A DNA stretch of 43,188 nucleotides, taken from contig JAPDRN010000202.1 in the NCBI GenBank assembly GCA_030247855.1, forward strand, positions 1 through 43,188. Reading direction: 5' to 3'. The stretch is from Knufia peltigerae (Eukaryota; Ascomycota; Eurotiomycetes; Chaetothyriales; Trichomeriaceae). Below are positions 1 to 10,672 of the stretch, piece by piece. A model generated the notes under the pieces. It was not told where the DNA came from and did no database searches. It was given only the letters and a program-made list of their open reading frames with translations. Position 1 is the stretch's first letter, and the number at the start of each line of letters is the position of its first letter. Both the position numbers and the translations under genes were made by a program.

Positions 1-746
1 CAACAACAACAACAACAACAACCCGTCACTCCTCGTCTCGAAGGTGTCGACGGTCCAGATGATGAGATTTCGCCTCTGGACTTGGCCCCCGGACAGGAAC
101 AAGACTGGGTTCAAGGTCAAGGTCTGGTGGTGGAGACCAGACTACGACAACAACAGCAGCCCGTCACTCCTCGTCTCGAAGGTGTCGACGGTCCAGACGA
201 TGAGATTTCGCCTCTGGACTTGGCCCCCGGACAGGAACAAGACTGGGTTCGAGGTCAAGGTCAACTACAGCTCGCCACACCCGCCCTCACACCACCACCG
301 CCGCCGACAGGAGACGAACAACCATGTCCAGTTTCTGGCCGCCCTTGCAGACGAGTCTGCTTCGACCCCTATTCACGTGTGTGGGTTCGTGCGAATTGTC
401 AACGACTACATTACAACGGTTTGTACATCGGGGCCGGGGGAGGTTGTGACACGACAAGACAAGAACAGTGTCGAGTGTTGAATACTCGGAGCCTGGATGG
501 ATTGGTCCCACAAAATACAGACACAGGTGAGTGAGTTTCGGTCCCAAATTCCACGACTTGGTCATTGGATAAACAGGCAAATACACCGACGTACGTTGGG
601 CTGGCTTGAACATGACCTGCAAGTCGTCTTTGCATGTTCGGCTAGTTTTACGGTAAGTCTGTCCATTCTGCTGCGTTGTTGTGGTCGTGACATTTCCGAG
701 CGTCGGTGAGCCCTTGAATTCGAGTCTGGCGTGTAGCACGCGGTAA
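1..746 (+). CDS. Unrecognised repeat-containing, Cys-rich protein (3' end only)
   Basis: Frame 1 is open from the first base, so the 5' end lies outside the window. The visible part opens with seven Gln codons, then two copies of a 46-residue unit rich in Pro, Asp, Glu and Gln, then a Pro-rich linker, then a C-terminal region with about eight Cys. A GTGAGT donor after 526 and an ACAG acceptor at 576 define a 50-bp intron (527-576); without it the frame stops at 532-534. Exon 2 runs on to TAA at 654-656, or, if a GTAAGT donor at 653 is used with an acceptor at 736, to TAA at 744-746. The many Cys suggest an extracellular domain, but no signal peptide can be seen because the N-terminus is missing. 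I do not recognise the family. The splicing and reading frame are fairly convincing; the exact end is uncertain. Confidence 0.6.
22..259 (+). repeat. Two in-frame copies of a 138-bp coding tandem repeat
   Basis: The segment at 22-121 recurs at 160-259, offset by 138 bp (46 codons). The two copies differ at only two positions that I can see: a silent GAT/GAC, and CAA/CGA (Gln/Arg). Each copy is preceded by CAA/CAG codons (1-21 and 148-159), so the full unit is probably a Gln run plus the conserved block. The window begins inside the array, so more copies may lie upstream. Confidence 0.9.
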
Positions 747-1064
747 GGTTTGATTTGATTTGATTTTGGGATAGATTTATTATAGAGGAGTCCGGAGTAC
801 AGCAAGTCAAAATTGATATTTGGTTCTTTCAGTTCACATCGCACGACATTGGTATTTCGTAAATGTTCTTTTTTTCCTCTTTTTCATTTCCTCTCGTATC
901 AGACACAACCCCTTGCCCCCCCTCTACGATTTGACTGCAAGGAAAATCAAGATCTATCCCAATCCCTCAAGCTGACACAGTGGCAAGCCTAGCACTAGCA
1001 TACGTTATGTGGCATCATCACTCAAGCCAACCTCCCATGACCATAGACAGCGTTGAAAAGAAAT
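747..1064. other. Convergent intergenic spacer
   Basis: This lies between the partial gene on the + strand and the 3' end of the golgin gene on the - strand. It has T-rich stretches (near 865-890) fitting 3' untranslated sequence. I see no gene or RNA here. Confidence 0.5.
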
Positions 1065-4000
1065 TTATCGTGCTGAAATCGCTGCAACCCATTTCTGTTC
1101 GTCCTTTCTGTTGACGGAATCAAAAAGTCAGTCATACACGTTTTCACCCACTCGCAGCCAAGAACAGGGAATCAAAAACTTACCGATCAAAATGCAACAA
1201 CATTCCCAAGACCGGTATCAATTGTCGCTGATGGCCCTTGTCCTTTTGCTCCAAAAATTGTAATAATACATTCTTCAAATAGACATAATCCACCGTCCCC
1301 TGGCTCATACCGCCGCCGCCGCCACTGGGTGTCTCGCTTCGACTCGTGCTCGTGGAGAGCATTCTCTCCTTGGGAGCCGGCGACCTCGCGCTCGAGGAGT
1401 CGATCGAGGTCCTGGAACTCTGGACCCCTGATTCGAGGCCCGTCCCGACCCGATTGGAAGCTCGGAGGCCCTTGGCACCACCGCCAGTCTGTTGTTGCGC
1501 CGCCTTCAGCTCTTCCGTGAGATTCTTGTTGGCCTTTGTGAGCTTCTCGACCCGTTCCCGAGACTCGTCGACCATCTTTCGGAGGTCGAGCTTTTGTCCG
1601 TCAAGCTCGCGAACTTGTCTCTCGCTCTCGTCCAAGGCTTCGCGTAGACCGGTCATGGCGGCGCGGAGCTCTTCGACTTCTTTGGATGCACGACTGGACG
1701 TCTGTTCAAGCTCGTCTATTCTTCTCTTCCAATCTCGCTGTCGGATTTCGAGCTCTTCTTTCTCGTTCTCCACGACCTTCAGGGCTCGCTGAGCGTCTCG
1801 GACTTTGCTTCGGGCGTCCTCAACTTCGCGCATCATGCGTCGACTGCTCACGCTCGCTTCGTCTTCGACGCGGTCACGTTCTTCAATGGCCGCGTCCATG
1901 CGTTCCTTCATTTCGCGGATTCTGGACTCGGTGCCGCTCTCTGCTTGGTCTAGGAGCATCCGCATGGTTTGGCCCTCTCTCGTGCGCTCTGATAGCATCC
2001 GTTGCGCCTCTGCCAGCTCTTCTTCCAGATTGTCTGCCCGAGTGGACGCCTCGCGCGCCTGCATGTTCAGCTCGTGTGTCTGATCCCGCAGTGACTGGAC
2101 AAGAGACTGCGCAGACGAGTGTAAAGCGGTTTTCAACGACAGCTCTTCCTTCAGTCCTGTTACCTCCCGGCCGTGGTCTGATAATTGTTCTTCAAGAACA
2201 CGGAGTTTCGCCCTGAGTGTTGTCGATTCCTCCTTTGCTTTGCTCAGGTCTTTATTCAAGCCATCAGACAAAGCGGCGGCTTCCTGGCGCTGATGTTCGG
2301 CTGAACGAAGTTCAGCTTCTGTCTTTTCCATTGCCTTCTCGAGTTTAGTCCTCCCATTCGTCTCCTGCTCGACCTTCTGTTGCAGCTCCCTGATCTCAGA
2401 GTCTTTGTCACCAAGTCTCTTGCTGAGGCCTTTAAGCTCAGCCTTGATGTCTTCATGGCGGGCTTCAAGTCTCTTGAGCTCTCCAGCCTTGTTCTTGAGA
2501 TCATCCTTGGCCGATCGCAGCTCAGCTACTTCATTCCTCAAGGCCCTCAACTCTGGCTGGGCCTTCGAAAGCAGATCCTTCAAATCGGTTATGTCTTTAA
2601 ATCGAGCCGCGGCAAGTTGTTCAGAGGCCGCAAGGTCCTTTTCCAAACTCGAACATCGACCCTTGAGTTCATCAAACTGTTGTGAAATTTCCTTGTGTGC
2701 TTTTTCAGAGTCTACGCCAGTTGCAGCCGCTTTACGAGCCTCGAGGAGTTCCTTTTCAAGCTTATCCATAGATTCTTGAAGCTCTTGCTTGTGTTTTTGT
2801 GCTTCTTTCAGGGAGTCGCGAGCCTCAACGTGCTCTTCTCCTTGGTGCAGCAGATCATCGCGCAAGGTTTCAATCTCTTCTTGTAGAGTTTCCTGGTCCT
2901 TCAACTGCTTAGAAAGACGTTCGATTGTTTGCGATTTCGCAGACAGCTCCGACTTCAGATTCGTAATCTCTTCCTCAAGCTTAGGGACGTCGATTTGAGC
3001 TGCTCTGCGGCTTTCGATCGTATTGTCCTCCACTTCCGCGAGATTTTCCGAGACCTTTACCGGCACATCAGGCTCTGCGTCTTCACCTACTGCTGCTTGA
3101 GCTTTACCCTTCTTCTTTTTCTTGTTCTTCTTCTTCGATGCATTTGTCGTGGGTTCTGAAGGAGCAGGCGACGGGGCGGCCACCTCTGCAGAAGCCTGCT
3201 TGGTAGGAGGCTTTTGTAGATCGAAATTCTCGGCCAGATAATTAACCACATCTTCCCGTGTTTGCAACATGTCGAGTTTCGACTTTGAGCTGTCATCTAG
3301 AAATCCAAACACTTTCGTCGACGGTCGTTTTGAGAAGTCTTCTTGATTCTTCTGAAGTTCTGACTTCAATTCAGCAACGGTAGTCTCGGCATTGCCCAAT
3401 TGGCTTCGCAGCGACTCCATGATGCCCTGCATGGTAGCCAATTTCTTTTCAGCCGCTTTGGTATTTTTATTTTGCGATGCTTCTTGTCGTTCTGCTGACT
3501 TGTATGTTGCTAAGGTATCTTCAAGATCCTTCACGACAGCGTCCTTTTGGGCCAGCTTCTCATTCAATATGTTGACATCTTTCTTACTCGACTGTATCTG
3601 CTCATTTAGCGCAGCATTTGTCGTTTCCAGATCGCGAATCTGAGCTTCTACTTGTTCGATTCGTTTGGAAGCTTCATCTTTCTGAGCCTGTAGTTGATTG
3701 ATCTCGGTCTGTAGACTCTCTGACGTACCAGTTTCAGATGCAGCCTTAGACTCGAATTCATCAAGCTTCTTCTGCAATTCGGATTTGGTCTCATCAAACT
3801 TGTCTTTGGCTTCCCGGAGGGTGTGCAGTTCTCTGGTGGCGGTCTCTAAACTTTGCACCATGCTCTCTGTTGATTCACGTGCGACTTTCAAGTCGTTCTG
3901 CAAATTGGTAACTTGCTTTTTAAGATCTGCTACCTCCCCTTGGCGGTCTTGTAACTCAGACTCCAACCTAGAGTGTTCAGACTCGTACGAAAACATGTCT

Positions 4001-5043
4001 TCCGACGTATCCCTAGGCGGTGGTGATGCAGCTTTCGAGCGGGGCGAGAAGAGGGAGAAACTTGCAATCCGGGAAGAAGTCGACGCAGGCGATTTTGCAC
4101 CATGATCAGATTCCGCGTTTGCTTTCGACGATGCAGTGTCAATCGTTGATAGAGTAGTAATAGGCACCGGCTTCTCTGACTCTGTAGAACCTTCTTGTCG
4201 ATGTGACTCGGCTGTGGCAGTGGTCTTCAACTCGGTGATTTCTGTGCGCATCTTGGCCGTCTCTTCTTCTGAAGCCTGAAATTTCTTCTTATATTCGTCT
4301 CGGTCAGTGGTGACCCGTTTCAATTCGTCCAGTACCATGTCGCTTTTCAAGTTGATCTGATTCAGATATTCGACCAGCGCGCCGGGATCATTAATACTTG
4401 TCAGGGGTGTATTCTCCCGTAAAGAGGCCTCGAAAGAGTCGACTGCTTGAATCCTTGAATGCGCCATCTTATAGGCTTTCAACAATTCGGTGTACTTTGC
4501 CTCCATGCGATCCAGCTTTCGCAGTTTGACACGCACCTCAGTGGGAAGCTCTTGAGGGCGCAAGGGGCTGGGTGCCCGGCCATTTGTGTCTGGCTGTGAT
4601 CCCTCACTGTGCTGAGTCGCCAGCTCTCCGGCCCCTTGCTCCGCCTGCGGTTCATCATCGCGTGTGGCTGCTGCCACTGCCTCTCCCTCTGCTTGTTGAA
4701 CCTCCTCTTTCCGCATCTCCGGCTTCGGGGTCCCTACCCTACTGGGCTCTGCACTCTCGTCATCTCCGATTGTGAAGTCGGCCTCGAACTGTGAAGGATC
4801 TGGGCCTTTCTCGGGTGGGCCATCGTTCGGGTTCCTTTGCTTCGAGCCAGATCTCTGAGCAGTGCCGTTCTGGGCTTGCGGGCGTCGTCTCTGGGAGTTT
4901 CTGGTGGGTTGGACAGCGGTGGCAACCTGGCGCTGTCGAGCCTGTTCTTCGGCGATTCCTCTGTCTATTGCGCCTTTAAGGCGCTGGAAACAACGATTAG
5001 ATGCATCGCACTTAGCCTGACGAGATCATCCTACCTGAAACAT
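1065..5043 (-). CDS. GRIP-domain golgin, IMH1-like
   Basis: Coiled-coil tether of the trans-Golgi. By family knowledge, GRIP golgins are recruited by the Arl1 GTPase and act in vesicle tethering. The model is complement(join(1065..1107, 1184..4983, 5035..5043)), 1283 residues. Exon 1 is only 9 nt (ATG plus two codons), joined by a 51-bp intron (4984-5034) to a conserved-looking N-terminus reading MFQRLKGAID. The last 43-nt exon, after a 76-bp intron (1108-1183), restores the GRIP ending KDEQKWVAAI; without splicing the protein stops early at 1180. Residues about 1233-1283 form the GRIP domain, including the Tyr of YLKN (about 1238) expected to contact Arl1. Most of the rest is charged heptad-like coiled coil, with a Lys-rich stretch near residue 620. 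The first ATG of the long open frame (4716) is internal. It could be named differently in other fungi, but the GRIP assignment is firm. Confidence 0.9.
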
Positions 5044-5883
5044 CTCCAGCTTTGCAGTAGATGGGCTATGTCCAGCCCAGCAGCGTCGTCGAGATTCACC
5101 TGGAAATGTAGTCGCAGCACGTTCAGGAAATGGTGTTTCTCCGCAAATGGACGTTGTTGCTCGCCGGTGACACTTTTTTGGAGCCACAGCGGAGGAAGAT
5201 TCGGGGCGCAGAAAATCCAACACTGAACTCGTTCTCCGTAATTTTCTTTGTTATTCTCTCGCCTTTCTATGTGCGACTAATCTAACACTTGAACTTGGGC
5301 TCGACTTCGACTTGCATTGTCTCGCTTAGGCCTAGATCATGAAGCTTCCTAGATATAAGCTGGGCCTCATTACGGCACAAAACGACAGCTCGGAAGTACT
5401 TTTAGTGATCATTCAAACGCGCCCTGGAAACACCAGCAGAATTGGCAATCCTTCATCATCCCAAGTCCTTACACAATATCGTGTCGCGAATGCTCGCGTG
5501 AGCTTCGCCTTCTAAGTCGCTGGGATGTGGTGCTACTCCCTTTCCTTGCCAAACCTCTCTTTGGCGTCGATCCTCTTTCTCTACAAGAATCCTCATCCAG
5601 CACTCGCCTTGACCGCAGCTCTTTCACATTGCTGTAACTGATTCTCCTTGCCTCATGAAGATTCGGTAGTGTTGTCAATATCGGCGAAGAACAACATTTT
5701 AAAGTCCACAATTAAGCCGGAGCGCTTCCTTGAACTGGTCGTTGAAAGACACCAGTGTGTGGAACGGGCTTGACTTAGCTGGTCTGACATTATTCTTCTG
5801 GGGCTGCTGCTGCTGCTGCTTTTGATAGCTGAGAATATAGCTGTTGGTTTTTCCTTTTTCGTATGTCTCGTATCATTCCACAT
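5044..5883. other. Intergenic region upstream of the golgin gene
   Basis: This holds the golgin promoter and leader plus the 3' flank of ies6; both genes are on the - strand. A (GCT)6 microsatellite lies at 5803-5820. The short open frames here lack any family resemblance. I see no RNA gene. Confidence 0.5.
5803..5820. repeat. (GCT)6 microsatellite
   Basis: Six perfect GCT units followed by a T run, in the non-coding 3' flank of ies6. Confidence 0.9.
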
Positions 5884-6480
5884 TTACTTCAAAACCACAT
5901 TGGCACCTCTTGCAGCCAGATACTGGTCCGGAGCACCTTGTGGCAGACTTCTCACGACGGCAAATATCTCTTGGTCGTAATATCTCAGCTTTGTCTTCGG
6001 ATCGATGTACTTCGAAGGGAGGCCCGTGATGTCGCAATAGTGCTTGTGATTTGCAGGATGTAAACTTGGTGCGCTCTCGATGTTGGTGTAGGTCACGGCT
6101 GGTGGTCCCATTCCTCCGCCGAAACCGTTCGTCGCGGCCTTTTGCAAATTCCTCTCCAGTACCAACGTACTGAGACTTTGCGTCGCTTGTGCCATGTTTA
6201 CCGGCCGGGAGGGAGTGCCGGAGTATGAAGGTGTTGCAGCGCCATCTGTGGTTGCACCTGTCGCGAGAGCAGGCGTCGATGCGCCCGAGTTGTTTTGCGT
6301 TGCGAGAACAGAAGCCTCTCTTCGTTGTGACTCCGAAATCATTTGTTTTGTGTTTTTGTTTCTGCGACCACTAGGCTTCCACGCTTGATTCCGGAATGGT
6401 TTCGCGGCGTAGTATATGTCCATCTGATCGAGGAGTTGTTGGTGGGAGTCATCTGCGGGTTGGGGTGTCGAGGGAGCCAT
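5884..6480 (-). CDS. ies6: INO80 complex subunit Ies6 (YL1-C domain)
   Basis: Subunit of the INO80 chromatin remodeller; in yeast it pairs with Arp5 in a module needed for nucleosome sliding. The 198-residue single-exon frame starts at ATG 6478-6480, the first Met before a good match to the family; the longer upstream open frame has a leader without family features. The N-terminal half contains an RNQAWKPSGRRN block and low-complexity Ser/Thr/Ala sequence. The C-terminus (about 147-198) is a YL1-C domain, seen as HYCDITGLPSKYIDPKTKLR followed by YYDQEIF. The length fits fungal Ies6. It is tandem with the golgin and NmrA-like genes, and its partner gene arp5 lies about 20 kb away in this window. 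Confidence 0.92.
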   Translation of the reverse strand: MAPSTPQPADDSHQQLLDQMDIYYAAKPFRNQAWKPSGRRNKNTKQMISESQRREASVLATQNNSGASTPALATGATTDGAATPSYSGTPSRPVNMAQATQSLSTLVLERNLQKAATNGFGGGMGPPAVTYTNIESAPSLHPANHKHYCDITGLPSKYIDPKTKLRYYDQEIFAVVRSLPQGAPDQYLAARGANVVLK

Positions 6481-6889
6481 TGTCGCGGCGAGAAGGACGT
6501 GAAGGTCGGAAGGACAGGGATGAGGAATCCAATTATGCCGAAGCGCTTCGCCGATGGTACAGATGTCGAGCAAATACGTGTAGAGATCAAAGATTGTTGA
6601 GAGTGACAGAAGAAGTGAGTGGCAGTCAAAGACGCGGCTCCGCAACGGTTGGAGCCGTGACTGGGAATTTCACAAATACAAGCAAATCTCAGGAAACAAC
6701 AAATCCTCATGTACTTCTGTTTCGTCTCACACAGAGGTCGCCGTCAATATTGAACATGGATGATGTTGTAGACATATCTTGTCATTCCTATCTCGCTCGG
6801 CTTTGGTAATTGCTGTTCCATACCGAGCAATACAATGCTTCGGTGTAACGTATACCCTCCTCGTGATTCATCCGACACTGGATTCTCTT
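6481..6889. other. Intergenic region, ies6 promoter side
   Basis: About 400 bp between the ies6 start and the NmrA-like stop, both on the - strand. It should hold the ies6 promoter and the NmrA-like 3' flank. I see no distinct element. Confidence 0.4.
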
Positions 6890-7990
6890 CTACATTTTAC
6901 TTGGGCTCGTTTGCGCCTTGACAGCGTTGGCTACGGCTATTTCCAGCGAATCCATATCGTTCCCAGCGTCAATGAGATGGTTGTCACGCTTGTCATACAA
7001 GGTACCGCCCTCTGCCCAAATCCTCTTTAGAGTAAAGGCCGTCGCGAATGGAACTCCTGACTCCCACGCTGCCTGCTCCTTTTTCTTCAAATCCTCCAGG
7101 CCAATGTACGAAACCTCCCAAGGCTGACCACCTGTCTGCTTCTCAAACTCGTGAAGTATATCAGCATTCGTGGCGGTGAAAGAATTCACCCTCAACGCCT
7201 GGTTGCGGCTTGCTTCTGGTTTCAGCAGAGCATGTACCACCAGCTTACCAACACTATTTTCAAATGGTCAGACCACAAAAAGGGGGGGAAACACCATCAG
7301 TGGCCGAGCTCGAGGGGATACTTACTCGCGCATGGTGGTGAAGCTGATTTTGACATTTTCATCACCAATCAGTTTGGCCGTCTTATTCTTGACGTCGAAT
7401 GTTCCAGCTTCGGTGAAGTTGGCGTTGTGGGCAAGGAAGAATTCCGCGTACGGTCCTGTGACGACGTAGGTGTGGTCCAGATTCTTGCATTCTCGCAATG
7501 CAGCCCGGACCTTGAGTTTGAGCTGATGCGGCTTCTCAGTGGCAGACTGTGGTCCGTATTCGATGTCTGTTCCGTACTCGGACGGGAACAACCTCTTAAC
7601 CGAAGTACTTTGATCTGCGAGCTTGACGAGCTCGACTTGATGCCCGATCACGTTCCTGCCGACAGCTGAAATGACGGTATCGATGTCTGGTTTGCCACAA
7701 GTCAGATGTACCCTCACGAACAAAGCATAACAACGTGCACACACACCTTTATACGCCTTGACTACGTCGTCTGGGTTGTTGATGTCGCCAACGATGACTT
7801 CTACTCCCTCTTTCTTCAGAGAATCAATCTGATCTGCCTTGGACTCCACCGTCGATGGTGAGGTGAAGATGGCTATGCGATCAAACTGTGCCTTGTTCTG
7901 AACAATCGCCTGAACAATGTATGTCCCTATCAACCCCGTCGCTCCAAACATCAACAGTTTCTTGCAAACGTCCGAATTTTCTGGAGACAT
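6890..7990 (-). CDS. NmrA-like / isoflavone-reductase-like NAD(P)-binding protein
   Basis: Predicted atypical short-chain dehydrogenase of the NmrA/PCBER group. Members are either NAD(P)H-dependent reductases or nucleotide-sensing regulators, and I cannot tell which. The model is complement(join(6890..7253, 7326..7686, 7747..7990)), 322 residues. The Rossmann motif GATGLIG sits at residues 16-22. FPSEYGTD and TGPYAEFF blocks follow, then TTMRDVGKLV across the second intron, all usual for the family. Intron 1 (7687-7746, 60 bp) has no stop and keeps frame, so an unspliced read gives a spurious 20-residue insertion. Intron 2 (7254-7325, 72 bp) is needed to reach the C-terminal part. A TATA-like element lies about 150 bp upstream. 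The substrate is unknown. Confidence 0.88.
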
Positions 7991-8616
7991 TTTGCTGCTG
8001 GGTTGCTCACTTGCTTTTTCACCGGGTATGCCAGATCGCCCAAGGGCTGGATATCAAGCAACTCGATGTCGTCCGATTACCTCAGGTATTACGATACAAC
8101 GAACCCCTCTTCTCCAATTCGGGGCTCGAGGGTCTTTTATATATACCTCAACTATCTACTCGTGACGATGCACAGCTATTCCAGGTGTTCCCGTTGACGC
8201 CTAGGCGGACGAAAGACTGGATGCAAACCTGTCGTTGAGTCGGTGGCAAGGTGGTACACCTTCAAACCGATAAGGAAAAGGTTGTAATCAACTTGAGCGG
8301 CTTTGGTGTGTTTAAACTAGTATTACCCCTACGGCCGCATTTATAGCCGAGGCTGACCGTCCCGGCAAGTCCCAGGTACGGATGGTAGATGTCCCTTATC
8401 CCAAACTAGCAGTCGCAGGGTGATCTTCTACGAGTAGTCAGTATATCCTTAGAGAATCACCATAGGACATACATTATTTGCGCTTATTCACGGCAAGATA
8501 AACAAACTTACTCGGACGAGCACTGACGGTGTCTTCGTAAGTGATGATTGATTGAAATAGTAATATCCAGAAGATTTTACAAACCATGACACGACTGTCA
8601 ATTTTCAATTTCTGAC
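7991..8616. other. Intergenic region, NmrA-like promoter side
   Basis: Non-coding stretch between the NmrA-like start and the beta-helix stop, both on the - strand. Apart from the TATA-like element at 8134-8145 I see nothing specific. Confidence 0.45.
8134..8145 (-). promoter_or_regulatory. TATA box of the NmrA-like gene
   Basis: On the - strand this reads TATATATAAAAG, a strong TATA-box match, 144-155 bp upstream of the ATG at 7990. This position would place transcription start roughly 100-120 bp before the start codon. A strong TATA suggests inducible rather than housekeeping expression (inference). Confidence 0.55.
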
Positions 8617-9720
8617 TCAGGTACACAACTCGGCCGGCGTCGAGCATTGATTGTCCTCGATCACGTTGTTTGTACCAGTCGTATTGACAAAGATGTCGAA
8701 ATCATTGTTTCGTAAGACGTTACCAACGACCAAGTTGCCAGACGCAGGGGTTCCCGTGCCTGGGTCATCGATTATAATCACGCCCACAGCCGTTGCGTCG
8801 TTGACACCGTTAGCCGTCAGCCCTTCGATTGTGTTCTGCTTGACGAGTGTATTCGACGCCCCGATCATGGCAACTCCAAGTACACCCAGATCCGGGATCG
8901 AGGCACAAATGGGGTTTGCGTTACTGATGTGGTTGTCGATGACCTGAGCGCCGGTCACGCCGGGATCGACATAGGCTCCGATACAGCTGTTCGTGACACT
9001 GTTACCATGGACGAAAGCACCATTGGTCTGGACACAGAGGCCAATGGCATAGTTGCTGATATCGTTATTGGTCGTACGCACATTGGACATGTCGTCCATG
9101 CAGATGCCAATGAACAACATATCAGCTGTCGCGGCAACAGTGTTGGTATCGACCACCGTGTTCTCGGAGCCGACGGTAAGGCAGCCGTATTGAGCACCAT
9201 CATAGAGGATGTTATTCGCCACCCTGCAGTCTTGTCCTCCAACCACGGCTATATCCAGGCCAGAGAAGCCACTGATTTCGAAGCCGGTGACCAGGACTCC
9301 ACGAACAGCTTGACCTACAGAGAGTACTTTTCTGTGTTCCTGCACATAATCTGCCAAAACAATGTCTTGTCCTTGGATACAGATGCCAGCTTCAGTGCCC
9401 GGGCCTGCCAAGCCAGAGCATGTGTTCTGGACGGGCGAACCTGGAGGCACAATGCTGGCCCCCTTGCCAATGAGCTTGATCCCACTTGTTGTGATGGTCA
9501 CTTGTTCTGCGTACGTGCCAGCTTCCACGATGATAGCTTGTCCAGGGTGTGCTGAATCAATGGCAGCTTGGATTGACTGTCCAGAGGCGACGTGCAAAGA
9601 CGCATCCTGCCAGTCATTCCAGCCTGGCGTGGTAGGTATAGCTTTTGCATGTAGAAGCGGCGTAAGAAGCAGGAGCGCAAGGCCCAATAGATAGACCCAA
9701 CGCCCTTTGACTTCTGGCAT
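8617..9720 (-). CDS. Secreted right-handed parallel beta-helix protein
   Basis: Single-exon frame of 367 residues from the first ATG (9718-9720); the frame extends slightly upstream but without an ATG. The N-terminus has a basic start, a Leu-rich core (YLLGLALLLLTPLL) and an AKA cleavage-type site, so secretion is likely. After an IQAAIDSAHPGQAIIVEAGTY segment typical of pectin-lyase-fold proteins, the chain shows repeated Asn/Val/Gly rungs such as NNILYDG, NTNTVAA, NNDISNY and NNVIEDN, which are PbH1-type repeats. Such folds occur in polysaccharide lyases, hydrolases and epimerases. I cannot assign a catalytic site or substrate. Several Cys may form disulfides outside the cell. Confidence 0.82.
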   Translation of the reverse strand: MPEVKGRWVYLLGLALLLLTPLLHAKAIPTTPGWNDWQDASLHVASGQSIQAAIDSAHPGQAIIVEAGTYAEQVTITTSGIKLIGKGASIVPPGSPVQNTCSGLAGPGTEAGICIQGQDIVLADYVQEHRKVLSVGQAVRGVLVTGFEISGFSGLDIAVVGGQDCRVANNILYDGAQYGCLTVGSENTVVDTNTVAATADMLFIGICMDDMSNVRTTNNDISNYAIGLCVQTNGAFVHGNSVTNSCIGAYVDPGVTGAQVIDNHISNANPICASIPDLGVLGVAMIGASNTLVKQNTIEGLTANGVNDATAVGVIIIDDPGTGTPASGNLVVGNVLRNNDFDIFVNTTGTNNVIEDNQCSTPAELCT

Positions 9721-10672
9721 TTTGAGTTGCGTTTGCGTACAGTACAATTGTTTGAACCTCTTCTTGAAGTTATTTCGATAACGAACAGAGTGTGTAGGAA
9801 TTCAACGGACGAAATTACATCTCTGAAATGCAAAGCCCTCGAAAGGGGGACGACCTACCTTTTGAAAGGAGGAAGGCGTCGCCAGAAACTACCATAACTC
9901 GCCCAAGCAATCCTGGGCTTCTCGTAATGCTTGAGTTCAATTGTGTGATTCGTAGACTTGATTCCGGTTGCGTCTTGTGATGGAGGCGGATCTAGACAAG
10001 TCTTCAGCCTCGAATTAAGAACCGAAAATCTCGTGTTGGTAGAATGGACTTGTTGCTTTTGCCATTTCCTGGACTCGAGCTGAAAACCTTATATGCTCGA
10101 ACAGATCGGTATGTTCAAGGTGCCTTACTTCTCGATAGCGCAAAAGACCAGAAGCCAAATGTCGCCAGCTTGACCGTGTGGAGCGAGGTTTTCGTGTCTG
10201 GAACAATCACAGACCTTCACAGGTTGCAAATACGGGTTCGCCAAGGCAGCTGAGGCGAATACGAGATCGAGTTACGAGGAGAATCACACCTCCAGCATAC
10301 TTACGATTTCTTGATCGAATAAGGGCCAGGCAAGTCTGGAGAAGTAGACGGGTGCGCTGAAAGCTGTAGTGATGAAGTAGAGGATGGATGTGCTCGCCCG
10401 AATGAACAACTGGTTGACCGATTAGCGGTAACAGGGCGGCATAATTTTCCTCCTTGAAATAGATAGTTGAACCTCATCACTATCTGGGACTAACCAAAAT
10501 TGTCGATGTAAATATGTGACTGCGGCTTGTGTTTGTCAAAGCAGCAGGACACGCACGCGCTCGCTCACAAGTGACGACCGGTGACCACCTTTCGCAAATG
10601 TCCATTGACCCCAGTTACAAGTCACGTCAAAGCTTTGCGCATACGTATCGCTAACACGAGAACATAGCCGCC
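9721..10672. other. Intergenic region between divergent beta-helix and dad4 genes
   Basis: About 950 bp between divergently transcribed genes, so it should contain both promoters. On the - strand, 10305-10605 can be spliced into a short open frame that would start 67 bp from the dad4 ATG (see findings), but I recognise no family and do not call it a gene. Confidence 0.4.

Noticed and set aside
1346..1792. Ser/Arg-rich frame on the + strand within the golgin gene
   Set aside because: Reverse-strand shadow of coiled-coil codons.
6481..6645. N-terminal extension of ies6
   Set aside because: The leader MRSRVFDCHS... is not Ies6-like; the ATG at 6480 gives a family-length protein.
6890..9720. 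Secondary-metabolite cluster around the NmrA-like and beta-helix genes
   Set aside because: No backbone synthase, transporter or pathway regulator nearby; neighbours are housekeeping genes.
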